Below, in pieces: positions 21,873 to 32,254 of a stretch of DNA of 64,000 nucleotides. The stretch's first letter is position 1. Each line of letters opens with the position of its first letter. Both the position numbers and the translations under genes were made by a program. This DNA comes from CAWCFV01 sp963794995 (lineage in GTDB: Bacteria; Actinomycetota; Actinomycetes; JACCUZ01), in the NCBI GenBank assembly GCA_963794995.1, contig CAWCFV010000002.1, positions 620,001-684,000 of the forward strand, given 5' to 3'. The notes beneath the pieces were generated by a model. That model had not been told where the DNA came from. It worked only from the letters and a program-made list of their open reading frames with translations, and ran no database searches.

Positions 21873-22646
21873 TCAGGTGAGGCCGGACGCTCCGACGAGG
21901 GTGCCGACGCCGTAGGTGACGGCCGCCGCCACGGCGCCGACCGCGGTCTGCCGCAGGGCGCCGTACCACCAGGGGCGTGGCGTCAGCCGGGTGACGAACG
22001 CGCCGCAGAGGAACAGCCCGGCCAGCGTGAGCAGCAGCGCCGGCAGCACGGAGGTGGCACCGAACAGGTACGGGAGCACCGGGAGCAGCGCGCCCACGGC
22101 GAACGCCGCGAACGACGAGCCGGCGGCGAGCGTGGCCGAGGGCAGGTCGTCGGGGCTGAGGCCCAGCTCCTCGCGCACGTGCACGTCGAGCACCTGGGCG
22201 GGGTCACGGGACAGCTGCCGGGCGACCTCGCGGGCGAGGTCCGGCTCCAGCCCCTTCGCGACGTACATCTGGGCCAGCTCGCGCTCCTCGCCGGCCGGGT
22301 TGCGCTCCAGCTCGCGCCGCTCCAGCTCGATCTCGGCCAGCGCCTGCTCGGACTGCGAGCGCACCGAGATGTACTCACCGGCCGCCATCGAGAACGCGCC
22401 CGCCGCGAGCCCCGCGAGGCCGGCGAGCAGGACGGTCGTGCTCTCGCCCGAGCCGCCGGTGACCCCGGCGATCAGCGCGAAGTTGGACACCAGCCCGTCG
22501 GAGGCGCCGAAGACGGCCGGTCGCAGCCATCCGCCGGTGACGTCGGAGTGCTCGTGCTGGATGCGCAGGGCCTCCTTCTGCGCGCGCTCCGCCGCGTGGC
22601 GTCCGACGTGCTCGTCGTCGGTGGTGGGGGCGTCCGGTGCGCTCAT
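21873..22646 (-). CDS. VIT1/CCC1 family iron/manganese transporter
   Basis: A 257-residue membrane protein of the vacuolar iron transporter family. It has the first-helix signature GASDGLVSNFALIAGV and the second-helix AAGAFSMAAGEYISVRSQ, then a charged cytoplasmic domain (about 105-165) that binds metal in homologues, then three more helices. It probably exports or stores Fe2+/Mn2+. The ATG overlaps the lgt stop (ATGA) and has GGGAGG upstream. It is the last gene of the lgt unit. Confidence 0.92.
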   Translation of the reverse strand: MSAPDAPTTDDEHVGRHAAERAQKEALRIQHEHSDVTGGWLRPAVFGASDGLVSNFALIAGVTGGSGESTTVLLAGLAGLAAGAFSMAAGEYISVRSQSEQALAEIELERRELERNPAGEERELAQMYVAKGLEPDLAREVARQLSRDPAQVLDVHVREELGLSPDDLPSATLAAGSSFAAFAVGALLPVLPYLFGATSVLPALLLTLAGLFLCGAFVTRLTPRPWWYGALRQTAVGAVAAAVTYGVGTLVGASGLT

Positions 22647-23554
22647 CGGGTGACCTCCCTGGCCGGGTCGGCGGGGTCAGCGGGGTCAGCGGGATCCTCC
22701 GCGTCGGTCGGCGGCACGTCGGTGCGGCGCGCCGCCAGCTCCTCGGGGGTCTCCCGGCCGGGCCGCAGCCGGGCGCTGAGGACGAGGTAGGTCACCGCCC
22801 CGGTCAGGACGACCACGCTGGTCCAGGTGTTGAGGCGCAGCCCCGCGACCTGCTCGGCCGGGTCGATGCGCAGCAGCTCGATCCACCCACGACCCACCGT
22901 GTAGGCCGCGACGTAGAGCGCGAACGCCCGCCCGTGACCGAGCCGGAAGCGACGGTCGGCCCAGATGACGAGCGCGGCGACGCCGAGGTTCCACAGCAGC
23001 TCGTAGAGGAAGGTGGGGTGGTAGGTCGCCTGCTCGGCGTACCCGGCCGGACGGTGCGCGGCGTCGATGGCCAGCGCCCAGGGCAGGTCGGTCGGCCTCC
23101 CGAACAGCTCCTGGTTGGCGTAGTTGCCCAGTCGCCCGATCGCCTGCGCGAGGACGATGCCCGGCGCGAGGGCGTCCGCGAACGGCGGCAGCGGGATCCC
23201 GCGGCGGCGGGTACCGATCCAGGCGCCGACGCCGCCCAGCGCGACGGCGCCCCAGATGCCCAGGCCGCCCTCCCAGATGTAGAGGGCGTGCAGCGGTCGG
23301 CCGCCCGCCCCGAAGTAGGCGTCCGGCGAGGTGATCACGTGGTAGACCCGCCCGCCGATGATGCCGAACGGCACCATCCAGGTAGCGATCTCGGTCACGT
23401 CGCCGGCCCGGCCGCCGCGGGCCTGCCACCGGCGCTCGCCGAGCCAGACGGCGACCACGATGCCCGCGATGATCGCCAGGGCGTAGGCGCGGAGGGGAAG
23501 CGGCCCGAGGTGCCAGACGCCCTCGGCCGGGCTGGGGATGGAGAAGGGGGTCAC
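22643..23554 (-). CDS. lgt: Prolipoprotein diacylglyceryl transferase
   Basis: Transfers diacylglycerol from phosphatidylglycerol to the lipobox Cys, the first step of lipoprotein maturation, in the cytoplasmic membrane. Length is 303 residues with seven hydrophobic segments. The Lgt signature GRLGNYANQELFGRPTDLPW is intact and IGGRVYHVI precedes it. The C-terminus carries an acidic DPADPADPADPA repeat. It lies downstream of the trp genes and SCO, as in several actinobacteria. LspA, the next enzyme, is at 63453. Confidence 0.97.
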   Translation of the reverse strand: MTPFSIPSPAEGVWHLGPLPLRAYALAIIAGIVVAVWLGERRWQARGGRAGDVTEIATWMVPFGIIGGRVYHVITSPDAYFGAGGRPLHALYIWEGGLGIWGAVALGGVGAWIGTRRRGIPLPPFADALAPGIVLAQAIGRLGNYANQELFGRPTDLPWALAIDAAHRPAGYAEQATYHPTFLYELLWNLGVAALVIWADRRFRLGHGRAFALYVAAYTVGRGWIELLRIDPAEQVAGLRLNTWTSVVVLTGAVTYLVLSARLRPGRETPEELAARRTDVPPTDAEDPADPADPADPAREVTR

Positions 23555-23561
23555 GACGCTC

Positions 23562-24188
23562 TCAGGCTAGTCGGGCGAGTCGGGCGAGGTCGGCGCGCAG
23601 GTCGGCGACGCTGGTGGTGTCGGACCACACGACCTCGGCCCGCCCGTCCGCGAAGCCGGTGGTGTAGGTGCCGTGGTCGACCTCGTAGGCGCCACCGGTC
23701 GAGCCGTCCGGCCGCTCGTAGCTGATGTAGAGCGCCTTGGCGGCCGACGCGACATCGGTCTCGGGGCCGACCAGGCCGGCGAACCCCGGGTCGAACTGGT
23801 CGAGGTAGCGGCGCACCACCTCGGGCGTGTCGCGCCGGGGGTCGGTGCTGACGAAGACCAGCCGGACGTCGTCGCGCACCCGCTGCTTCGACCCGCGCAG
23901 GGCGGAGGCGACGTTGGCGAGCACGATGTTGCAGATGTCGGGGCAGCTCGTGTAGCCGAAGAACACCAGCGTCACCGGCGTCCGGTCCTGCTCGGCGAGG
24001 CTCGTGCGCGCGCCCGTCGTGTCGGTGAAGGGCACCTCCGGCAGCGGGTAGCCGTCGGGCACGTGGGTGCCGCGCCAGGAGGACGAGCCGTTGACCTGCA
24101 CCCCGACCTCGGTCGCGCCCCCGCTCGCGCACCCGGCGAGCAGGCCGGCGGCGACGACCGCCGCGGCGAGCCGCGGCGACCGGCTCAC
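23562..24188 (-). CDS. SCO1/SenC family copper chaperone lipoprotein
   Basis: A 208-residue thioredoxin-fold protein that supplies copper to cytochrome oxidase on the outer face of the membrane. A lipoprotein signal ends in the lipobox LLAGC. The copper site CXXXC is in YTSCPDICN, with the third ligand His probably in VDHGTYTTGF. The GTG start overlaps the trpA stop as GTGA. Being made with Lgt, which would lipidate it, is a sensible arrangement. Confidence 0.93.
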   Translation of the reverse strand: MSRSPRLAAAVVAAGLLAGCASGGATEVGVQVNGSSSWRGTHVPDGYPLPEVPFTDTTGARTSLAEQDRTPVTLVFFGYTSCPDICNIVLANVASALRGSKQRVRDDVRLVFVSTDPRRDTPEVVRRYLDQFDPGFAGLVGPETDVASAAKALYISYERPDGSTGGAYEVDHGTYTTGFADGRAEVVWSDTTSVADLRADLARLARLA

Positions 24189-24997
24189 CGGCCGCGCCGC
24201 ACGCCGTCGGCCAGCTCGGCCGCGAGCTTCTCCACCGCGCTCACGCCGGCGGCCGGCGAGCCGGCGTCGAGCATCGCGCGCACGAAGGCGGAGCCCACGA
24301 TGACGCCGTCGGCGAACGAGGCCACCTGGGCGGCCTGGTCGCCGTCGGAGACCCCGAGACCCACGCAGACCGGCTTGTCGGTCTGCGCGCGGACCCGCGC
24401 GACCAGGGTGCCCGCGGCGTCGCCGACGCTGGTCCGGACGCCCGTCACCCCCATCGTCGACGCGGCGTAGACGAACCCGCGGCAGTGCTCGGCGGTCCAT
24501 CGGATCCGCTCGTCCGTGGACGACGGGGCCACCAGGAAGACCCGGTCCAGCCCGGTCGCGTCGGTGGCTCCGAGCCAGTCCGACGGCGCGCTCGCCGCCT
24601 CGTCCGGGGTGAGGTCGGGCGTGATCGTGCCCACGCCGCCGGCGGCCGCCAGCCCCTCGGCGAAACGGGTGGCGCCGTACCTCTCGATCGGGTTCCAGTA
24701 GGTCATGACGAGGGTCGGGGCGCCCGTCGCGGCGACCCCGCGCACCGTGGTGAGGACGTCGTCGGTGGTCGTGTGCTGCTCGAGGGCGACCTCGACGGCC
24801 CGCTGGATCGTCGGCCCGTCCATGAGCGGGTCGGAGTACGGCAGCCCGATCTCGACGATGTCGACGCCGCCGCGGACCATGGCGACCATCGCCTCGACCG
24901 CGCCGTCGACGGAGGGGTAGCCGGCCGGGAGGTAGCCCACCAGTGCGGCACGTCCCTCGGCCCTCGCGGCCGACAGGACGTCGGAGAGCAGGGTCAT
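24185..24997 (-). CDS. trpA: Tryptophan synthase alpha subunit
   Basis: Cleaves indole-3-glycerol phosphate to indole and glyceraldehyde 3-phosphate; 270 residues, TIM barrel. The catalytic Glu and Asp are in VDIVEIGLPYSDPLMDGPTIQ-type context (Glu in VEIG, Asp in SDPLMDGP). Phosphate-binding loops near GVTGVRT and DGVIVGSAFV are present. It lies 9 bp after trpB and overlaps the SCO gene by 4 bp. Confidence 0.97.
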   Translation of the reverse strand: MTLLSDVLSAARAEGRAALVGYLPAGYPSVDGAVEAMVAMVRGGVDIVEIGLPYSDPLMDGPTIQRAVEVALEQHTTTDDVLTTVRGVAATGAPTLVMTYWNPIERYGATRFAEGLAAAGGVGTITPDLTPDEAASAPSDWLGATDATGLDRVFLVAPSSTDERIRWTAEHCRGFVYAASTMGVTGVRTSVGDAAGTLVARVRAQTDKPVCVGLGVSDGDQAAQVASFADGVIVGSAFVRAMLDAGSPAAGVSAVEKLAAELADGVRRGR

Positions 24998-25006
24998 CGC
25001 GACGCC

Positions 25007-26281
<1,275 letters not shown>

Positions 26282-26288
26282 GTCCGGG

Positions 26289-27095
26289 TCACCGGTCGTG
26301 CTTGAGCGCCGGGTGCGCGCCGGCCGCCACGAGGTCGGCGACGGCCGATCGGGGGTCACCGCCGGTCACCAGCGACTCGCCGACGAGCACGGCGTCGGCA
26401 CCGGCCCGGGCGTACTCGATCACGTCGTGCGGCCCGCGGACACCGGACTCCGCGATCCGCACCACGTGGTCGGGGATGTGCGGCGCCACCTTGGCGAAGA
26501 CGGCGCGGTCGACCTCGAGGGTGCGCAGGTCGCGGGCGTTGACGCCGATCACGTCGGCGCCGGCGTCGACCGCGCGGGACACCTCGTCGACGGTGTGGCA
26601 CTCGACGAGGGGTGTCAGGCCGAGCGACCTGGCCCGCTCGACGAGGGAGACGAGGGCGTTCTGGTCGAGTGCGGCCACGATGAGCAGCGCCATGTCGGCG
26701 CCGTGGACGCGCGCCTCCCAGAGCTGGTAGCTGGAGACGATGAAGTCCTTGCGCAGCACGGGCACGTCGACCGCGCGGCGGACGGCGACGAGGTCGTCGA
26801 GACTGCCACCGAAGCGGGACCGCTCGGTCAGCACGCTGATCACCGCGGCACCGCCGGCCTCGTAGTCGGCGGCCAGCGAGGCGGGGTCGGCGATCGCGGC
26901 GAGCGCACCCTTGGACGGGCTGGAGCGCTTCACCTCGGCGATGACGGCGACGTTGTCGCCCCGGAGCGCCGGGAGGGGGTTGCGGCAGTCCGGTCGCCCC
27001 TCGGCCATCGCCTTGAGCTCGTCGAGACCGACGCGTTCCTGCCGCTCCGCCAGGTCGGCGCGCACGTCGACCAGGATGTCGTCGAGCACGCTCAC
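26289..27095 (-). CDS. trpC: Indole-3-glycerol phosphate synthase
   Basis: Closes the indole ring from CdRP; a 268-residue TIM barrel. Signatures: IAEVKRSSPSKG with the substrate Lys, VLRKDFIVSSYQLWEARVHGAD, VECHTVDEVSRA, and IGVNARDLRTLEVD. It is monofunctional: there is no TrpF domain, and no separate trpF is present, which fits a PriA-dependent pathway. GAGGGGACC lies 6 nt before the GTG start. It is first in trpCBA. Confidence 0.97.
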   Translation of the reverse strand: MSVLDDILVDVRADLAERQERVGLDELKAMAEGRPDCRNPLPALRGDNVAVIAEVKRSSPSKGALAAIADPASLAADYEAGGAAVISVLTERSRFGGSLDDLVAVRRAVDVPVLRKDFIVSSYQLWEARVHGADMALLIVAALDQNALVSLVERARSLGLTPLVECHTVDEVSRAVDAGADVIGVNARDLRTLEVDRAVFAKVAPHIPDHVVRIAESGVRGPHDVIEYARAGADAVLVGESLVTGGDPRSAVADLVAAGAHPALKHDR

Positions 27096-27150
27096 GCGGT
27101 AGGTCCCCTCGCCTGACTCCGCGACCGCGGTGCGATCGCCCAGCGCTGAA

Positions 27151-27156
27151 AGCCTA
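27151..27156 (-). promoter_or_regulatory. Putative -10 of the trpCBA promoter
   Basis: TAGGCT on the minus strand, 55 nt before the trpC start. It lies after a terminator-like hairpin, so it would give trpCBA its own promoter, with a short leader. No leader peptide rich in Trp codons or T-box is visible in the leader. Confidence 0.45.
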
Positions 27157-27185
27157 ACCGGGCGCGGGCGTGGTCCCGACCACCA

Positions 27186-27200
27186 GCCCGGCGACCGGGC
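27186..27200 (-). terminator. Hairpin between the DUF2752 gene and trpC
   Basis: GCCCGG pairs with CCGGGC across CGA, and a second overlapping GC-rich pairing continues toward the DUF2752 stop at 27209. There is no U-tract. It would separate the trpE-side genes from trpCBA. Confidence 0.45.
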
Positions 27201-27208
27201 GGCCCGGC

Positions 27209-27631
27209 CTACGGAGCCAGTCCCGACCCGAACGGCAGGTTGCGCGCCACACCGAAGACCACCAGCACCACGAGCAGCACCGGTGTCGCGTTCGCAGGCA
27301 GCACGAGGCGGGTCGGCAGGCCGCGACCGGCGCGCACCGCCCACCGGGCCCACAGCGCGACGACGACCGCGAGACCGACCACGGTGAGGGGGTTGCGCCC
27401 GAGGGCCGCGAGGAGGTCGCCGTGCGCCAGCTCGTGGACCGCCCTCAGCGACCCGCACAGGGGGCAGTACAGCCCGGTGACGGCGAGCAGCGGGCAGGTC
27501 GGGTAGTGCCCGGGCAGCGACGGGTCGACGGTCGCGACGTAGGCGGTGGCGGCCGCGACGACCGCTGCGGCGCCGAGCGGGGCGCGCAACGCGCCGGCCG
27601 GCCGGCCGAGGTGGTGCGCTGCGACGCTCAT
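27209..27631 (-). CDS. DUF2752 membrane protein
   Basis: A 140-residue protein with three hydrophobic segments and the DUF2752 core CPLLAVTGLYCPLCGSLRAVHELAHGD. The paired cysteines in YCPLCG are conserved in the family. GGGAG lies 5 nt before the chosen ATG; a GTG one codon earlier is too close. It sits with HGxxPAAW and the Trp-associated protein, a conserved neighbourhood in actinobacteria. Function is unknown. Confidence 0.9.
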   Translation of the reverse strand: MSVAAHHLGRPAGALRAPLGAAAVVAAATAYVATVDPSLPGHYPTCPLLAVTGLYCPLCGSLRAVHELAHGDLLAALGRNPLTVVGLAVVVALWARWAVRAGRGLPTRLVLPANATPVLLVVLVVFGVARNLPFGSGLAP

Positions 27632-27665
27632 CACTGCTCCCTGCGAACGCGTGTCGCCCCGGCTC

Positions 27666-27905
27666 TCAGCGGGCGGTGTCCTCGTCGTACTCGGGGTCGC
27701 GCCCGTCCTTGTAGGTGACCGTGTTGCCCATCCCCATCATCGACATGACCTTGCCGGTGACGGCACCGAGCCCGACGACCACGAGGCCTACGAAGAACAG
27801 CCAGGGCAGCTCGAACGGCAGCGCGATGCCGCTGATCAGGAAGCCGACGAACATGATGCCGACCGCAGCCCAGGCGGCCGGCGTGTTCCCGTGGCTTGCT
27901 GACAT
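27666..27905 (-). CDS. HGxxPAAW family small membrane protein
   Basis: A 79-residue protein whose N-terminus SHGNTPAAW gives the family its name. Two membrane helices follow (VGIMFVGFLISGIAL and FFVGLVVVGLGAVTG), then a Met-rich MSMMGMG segment and an acidic tail. GGAGG sits 4 nt before the ATG. It is a marker of actinobacterial trp/lgt neighbourhoods. Its role is unknown. Confidence 0.92.
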   Translation of the reverse strand: MSASHGNTPAAWAAVGIMFVGFLISGIALPFELPWLFFVGLVVVGLGAVTGKVMSMMGMGNTVTYKDGRDPEYDEDTAR

Positions 27906-27976
27906 CGTTCCTCCGCGTCGGCTGGGTGGTTCCCGGTGAGTGGGCCGATTCTGCCAGGCCGGGGACTGCTGCGGGC

Positions 27977-28450
27977 TCAGGCGGTGGGGTCCTCGCCGCG
28001 GTCGAGCGCGTCCCAGGCGTCCCGGGGGGTCGCCTCGCGCGGCCGGCGTGAGTCGTCGTAGCGGCTGCGTGGCTGCGGCCACCGCCGGGCCCGGACGACG
28101 ACCAGCGCGCCACCGAGCCCGACCAGCGCTCCCCCGGCCAGCGCCGCCCAGCGGGGCGGTGCGACTCCGACGGCGACCAGCCCGGCGGCCACGACGACCA
28201 GGGCGACACCCAGCAGGGCCCGGGACCGGTTCCGGACGAGCAGCAGCGCCCCGGCGCCGGCCAGGGCGACCAGGGCGAGCGCGGCCGGTGCCCCCGCGCC
28301 GGTGTCGGTGCCTGGCGCCGCAGGGACGCCCGGCGTCGCGCCCGTGGAGCGCCCGCTGCCCAGCAGGCCGACCGCCGCGCCGAGGACCACCAGCCCGACG
28401 GCCACCGCGAGCTCGCGGCGGGAGCCGGCCGGCCGCTCGGGTTCCGTCAC
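27977..28450 (-). CDS. Trp-biosynthesis-associated membrane protein (TIGR02234)
   Basis: A 157-residue protein with four hydrophobic stretches and a charged C-terminal tail (RSRYDDSRRPRE...AWDALDRGEDPTA). The pattern of GLLGSGRSTG after the first helix and the TWDALDRGEDPT-type tail matches the Trp_oprn_chp family, found next to trpE in actinobacteria. The GTG overlaps the trpE stop as GTGA. Function is unknown. Confidence 0.88.
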   Translation of the reverse strand: MTEPERPAGSRRELAVAVGLVVLGAAVGLLGSGRSTGATPGVPAAPGTDTGAGAPAALALVALAGAGALLLVRNRSRALLGVALVVVAAGLVAVGVAPPRWAALAGGALVGLGGALVVVRARRWPQPRSRYDDSRRPREATPRDAWDALDRGEDPTA

Positions 28451-29958
28451 GGGGTCGCGGACGGCAGGGACTGGGCCGCGGCCACCGCCCGCAGCACGGC
28501 CATCGCCTTGTTGCGGCACTCGTCGTCCTCGGCGACCGGGTCGGAGTCCGCGACGATGCCCGCCCCCGCCTGCACGTAGGCGACGCCGTCGCGCAGGTAG
28601 GCCGTGCGGATCGCGATCGCCGTGTCGGCGTCGCCGGCGAAGTCGAGGTAGCCCACGCACCCGCCGTAGACCCCGCGCCGGGTCGGCTCGAGCTCCTCGA
28701 TGAGCTCCATCGCCCGGACCTTGGGCGCGCCGGACAGCGTCCCCGCCGGGAAGCACGAGGTGAGCACGTCGAACGCGGTCCGGCCGGCGGCGACCTCCCC
28801 GACGACGGTGCTCACGATGTGCATGACGTGGCTGAAGCGCTCGACAGACATGAAGTCGACGACCTCGACGCTGCCGGAGGTGCACACACGGCCGAGGTCG
28901 TTGCGGCCGAGGTCGACCAGCATGAGGTGCTCGGCGCGCTCCTTGGGATCGGCCAGCAGGTCGGCTGCCAGCGCCGCGTCCTCCTCCGGGGTGCCGCCGC
29001 GGGGACGGGTGCCGGCGATCGGGTGCATCATCGCCCGGCCGCCGCTCACCTTGACCAGCGCCTCCGGGCTGGACCCGACGACGTCGAAGCCCTCGAAGCG
29101 GAGCAGGTACATGTAGGGGCTGGGGTTGGTGGCCCGCAGCATCCGGTAGACGTCGAGCGGGTCGGCCCGGTCGGGCATCGAGAACCGCTGGCTCACGACG
29201 ACCTGGAACGCCTCGCCGGCGCGGATCTCCTCCTTGGCGCGCTCGACGGCGGCCCGGTAGTCCTCGCTGGTGCGCGCGCGGTCGTAGGCGGGCTCCACCG
29301 GCGAGAACCCGGCGACCGTCGCGGGCGCCGGCACCGAGAGCTCCGCCGTCATCCGGTCCAGCCGCTCGACGGCGTCACGGTGGGCCCAGTCGACCCTGGC
29401 GTCGGTGTCGTCGAAGTTGATGGCGTTGGCGATGAGCAGCACCGAGCCGTCGGCGTGGTCGAGCACGGCGAGGTCGGTGGCCAGCATCATCGCCAGCTCG
29501 GGCACCTGGAGGTCGTCCGTCGTGAGCTCGGGCAGCCGCTCCAGGCGCCGTACGGCGTCGTAGCCGACCATGCCGACCAGGCCCCCGGTGAGCGGTGGCA
29601 GGCCGGGCAGCCGCTCGGTGTGCAGGGCCTCGACGGTGGCGCGCAGCGCGACCAGCGGGTCGCCGTCGGTGGGCACGCCGACCGGCGGCTCCCCCAGCCA
29701 GTGGGCCTGGCCGTCGCGTGCCGTCAGGGTCGCGTGCGAACGAGCACCGACGAAGGAGTACCTCGACCAGACGCCGCCGAGCTCGGCCGACTCGAGCAGG
29801 AAGGTGCCCGGACGGCCCCCGGCCAGCTTGCGGTAGACGCTCAGGGGTGTCTCGGCGTCGGCCAGCAGACGCCGGGTGACCGGGACGACCCGCCGGGTCC
29901 GCGCGAGGTCCCGGAACGACGCGAGGTCCGGCGCGTGGTCGGAGAGCATGCGCGCCAT
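28447..29958 (-). CDS. trpE: Anthranilate synthase component I
   Basis: Converts chorismate to anthranilate, with ammonia from a TrpG partner not in this window; 503 residues. The chorismate-binding domain is intact: PSPYMYLLRFEGFDVVGSSPE, the HPIAGTRPRG motif, DLGRNDLGRV, and FPAGTLSGAPKVRAMELI. The N-terminal LLESAELGGVWSRYSFVG carries the tryptophan feedback site in homologues. The ATG at 29958 is followed by a second ATG three codons on; either may start it. hisI is 35 bp upstream. Confidence 0.96.
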   Translation of the reverse strand: MARMLSDHAPDLASFRDLARTRRVVPVTRRLLADAETPLSVYRKLAGGRPGTFLLESAELGGVWSRYSFVGARSHATLTARDGQAHWLGEPPVGVPTDGDPLVALRATVEALHTERLPGLPPLTGGLVGMVGYDAVRRLERLPELTTDDLQVPELAMMLATDLAVLDHADGSVLLIANAINFDDTDARVDWAHRDAVERLDRMTAELSVPAPATVAGFSPVEPAYDRARTSEDYRAAVERAKEEIRAGEAFQVVVSQRFSMPDRADPLDVYRMLRATNPSPYMYLLRFEGFDVVGSSPEALVKVSGGRAMMHPIAGTRPRGGTPEEDAALAADLLADPKERAEHLMLVDLGRNDLGRVCTSGSVEVVDFMSVERFSHVMHIVSTVVGEVAAGRTAFDVLTSCFPAGTLSGAPKVRAMELIEELEPTRRGVYGGCVGYLDFAGDADTAIAIRTAYLRDGVAYVQAGAGIVADSDPVAEDDECRNKAMAVLRAVAAAQSLPSATP

Positions 29959-29993
29959 TGTGGTGGGTCGCGACCGGCGGGGGTCGGCGACGC

Positions 29994-30353
29994 TCAGGTG
30001 CCGAGCAGCCGGTCGGCGTCGAAGCAGGACCGGTCGCCGGTGTGACAGGCAGCGCCCTCCTGGTCGACGACCACCAGCAGCGCGTCGCCGTCGCAGTCCA
30101 GCCTGACCTCCCGGACGTGCTGGACGTGCCCGGACGTGTCGCCCTTGCGCCAGTACTCGCTGCGGCTGCGGCTCCAGTACGTGGCCCTGCCGGTGGTGAG
30201 GGTGCGGTGCAGCGCCTCGTCGTCCATCCAGCCGACCATGAGCACCTCGCCGGTGCCGTGCTGCTGGACGACGGCGGCGACCAGGCCCTGCGCGTCGCGC
30301 TTGAGCCTGGTCGCGACCGCGGGGTCGAGTGCGGAGCCGGTCACGGGGGCCAT
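29994..30353 (-). CDS. hisI: Phosphoribosyl-AMP cyclohydrolase
   Basis: The third step of histidine synthesis, opening the ring of PR-AMP; 119 residues, no HisE domain. The active-site region VRLDCDGDALLVVVDQEG and the zinc ligands in CHTGDRSCF are intact, as is the N-terminal VLMVGWMDDEALHRTL. It sits beside trpE rather than in the main his cluster. Starts at ATG, 12 bp after the ABC exporter gene. Confidence 0.96.
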   Translation of the reverse strand: MAPVTGSALDPAVATRLKRDAQGLVAAVVQQHGTGEVLMVGWMDDEALHRTLTTGRATYWSRSRSEYWRKGDTSGHVQHVREVRLDCDGDALLVVVDQEGAACHTGDRSCFDADRLLGT

Positions 30354-30365
30354 CGTCGCAGGCTG

Positions 30366-32150
30366 TCAGCCGCGCTGCTGGGCGGACCAGGACCGGTGGA
30401 GGCGGGAGTAGACGCCCCCGGCGGCGACGAGGTCGGCGTGCCGACCCCGCTCGACGACGCGGCCGGCGTCGAAGACCAGGACGTCGTCGGCGGCCTCGGC
30501 GGTGGAGAGCCGGTGCGCGATGGTCAGCGCGGTGCGGCCGCGGGTCAGGCCCTCCAGCGCACGGGCCAGCCTGACCTCGGTCGCCGGGTCGACGGCTGAG
30601 GTCGCCTCGTCGAGCACGAGCAGGTCGGGATCGGCGAGGTAGGCCCGCGCCAGGGCGACCAGCTGTCGCTCGCCTGCCGACAGCTGCTCGCCGCGCTGCC
30701 CGACGTCGGTGGCCAGGCCGTGCGGGAGGCCGGTGAGCCAGTCCATGAGCCCGAGCTCGGTCATCGCCAGCTCGATCTGCCGGTCGTCGGCGCTCGGCAG
30801 CCCGAACCGCACGTTGTCGACGATGCTGCCCTCGAACAGGAAGCCGTCCTGGGGCACCATGACGATCCGCGAGCGCAGCGAGGCGAACGACAGCTCGCGC
30901 AGGTCGACGTCGTCGACCAGCACCCGGCCCTCGACGGGGTCCATCAGCCGGGTCAGCAGCTTGGCGAAGGTGGTCTTGCCGGAGCCGGTCTCGCCGACGA
31001 CGGCGATGCGCGACCGCGGCGCGAGGGCGAGGTCGACGTCGGCGAGCACCGTCGGGCCGCCGGGGTAGGCGAACGACACCCGCTCGAAGCGGACGTCGAT
31101 CGGTCCGCGTGGCAGGGTGCGGCCGGCCTCGCCCGGGTCCGCGACGTCGGCCGGGGTGTCGAGGACGCCGAGGACGCGGCGCCACCCGGCGATCGCGTTC
31201 TGGGCCTCGTTGAGGACCTCGGTCCCGATCTGGACCGGACCCACGAACAGCTGCACGAGGAAGAGGAAGGCGAGCAGCTCGCCGAGCGTGAGCCCGCCGT
31301 CGATGCCGAGCAGGACACCCACGACGACGACCGCGGCGTTGGCGAAGCCGGCCACCACCTCCCCGGTCGAGAAGGTGAACGCGACGAGTGCCTGGGCGCG
31401 GGTCGCGGCCGACCGGTGGGACTCGATGGCCCGGTCGATGCGGCGCCCCGTGCGGTCCTCGATGGCGTAGGCCCGCACGGTCGAGGCACCGACGACCGAC
31501 TCGGACACGGCGCCGAGGAGGTCGCCGACCCGCTCCCGGACCGCGGAGTAGGCGGCGGACACCCGGCGCTGGAAGAAGCGCATGAGGAGGAACAGCGGCA
31601 GGAAGCACAGCCAGACGAGGACCGTGAGCTGCCACGAGTAGACCGCCATCAGCACGGTCGCGACGAGCAGCTGGCCGAGGCTCACGATCATGAGCAGGCC
31701 GCCCCACTGCATGAACGTCGAGATGGTGTCGACGTCGCTGGTCACCCGGGAGACGAGCGACCCGCGTCGCTCGGCGTTCTGGGTGAGGACGGACAGGTCG
31801 TGCACGTGCCGGAACGCCCGGACCCGCAGCGACGCCAGGCCGCCTTCGGTGGTCCGGAAGAGCCGGACGTTGAGCCGGTAGGCGCACAGCGCGGTGATCA
31901 CCACGGCGACGCCCGCGAGGAGCACCGCCTCCCGGACCTGGCCCACGTCGGGCCCCTGCGGCCCCATCAGCCCGTCGTCGATGGTCTGCTGGACGGCGAT
32001 GGGGACCAGGACCCGCCCCACCGTCGCCCCGAGCGCCAGCAGCAGCGTCACCGGCAGACCCGCGGTGAACTCGGGCGACAGCGCGAGACCGCGCCGCAGC
32101 GTGGCCCACGCGGTGGGCTGGCTGCGCGCGGCGTCTGTGATCGTCGTCAC
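30366..32150 (-). CDS. ABC exporter, fused permease and ATPase
   Basis: A 594-residue half-transporter. Six membrane helices (about 30-320) precede the nucleotide-binding domain. Walker A is GETGSGKTTF, the signature is LSAGERQLVALARAYL, Walker B is LLVLDEATSAVD and the switch His is in IAHRLST. Such proteins work as homo- or heterodimers to export lipids, peptides or drugs. The GTG start has GGGAC upstream. A second exporter of the same class lies at 35189 but is not adjacent. Confidence 0.93.
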   Translation of the reverse strand: MTTITDAARSQPTAWATLRRGLALSPEFTAGLPVTLLLALGATVGRVLVPIAVQQTIDDGLMGPQGPDVGQVREAVLLAGVAVVITALCAYRLNVRLFRTTEGGLASLRVRAFRHVHDLSVLTQNAERRGSLVSRVTSDVDTISTFMQWGGLLMIVSLGQLLVATVLMAVYSWQLTVLVWLCFLPLFLLMRFFQRRVSAAYSAVRERVGDLLGAVSESVVGASTVRAYAIEDRTGRRIDRAIESHRSAATRAQALVAFTFSTGEVVAGFANAAVVVVGVLLGIDGGLTLGELLAFLFLVQLFVGPVQIGTEVLNEAQNAIAGWRRVLGVLDTPADVADPGEAGRTLPRGPIDVRFERVSFAYPGGPTVLADVDLALAPRSRIAVVGETGSGKTTFAKLLTRLMDPVEGRVLVDDVDLRELSFASLRSRIVMVPQDGFLFEGSIVDNVRFGLPSADDRQIELAMTELGLMDWLTGLPHGLATDVGQRGEQLSAGERQLVALARAYLADPDLLVLDEATSAVDPATEVRLARALEGLTRGRTALTIAHRLSTAEAADDVLVFDAGRVVERGRHADLVAAGGVYSRLHRSWSAQQRG

Positions 32151-32241
32151 GGTGCGTCCCGCATGGTGCCGACCACTCTGCCGCACGGCCGAGACAGGGC
32201 ACCCCACGGCCTCGAGGGGACGAACCGGACGTACCTACGTC

Positions 32242-32247
32242 TACCCT
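32242..32247 (+). promoter_or_regulatory. Leaderless -10 element for the MinD-like ATPase
   Basis: TACCCT lies 7 nt before the ATG at 32255. No Shine-Dalgarno is seen. Confidence 0.5.
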
Positions 32248-32254
32248 GGTTCCC

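Noticed and set aside
23558..23568. TAGCCT as a leaderless -10 for lgt
   Set aside because: It overlaps the SCO stop codon and lies 9 nt from the start, outside the 6-8 nt pattern; lgt is more likely co-transcribed with trp genes.
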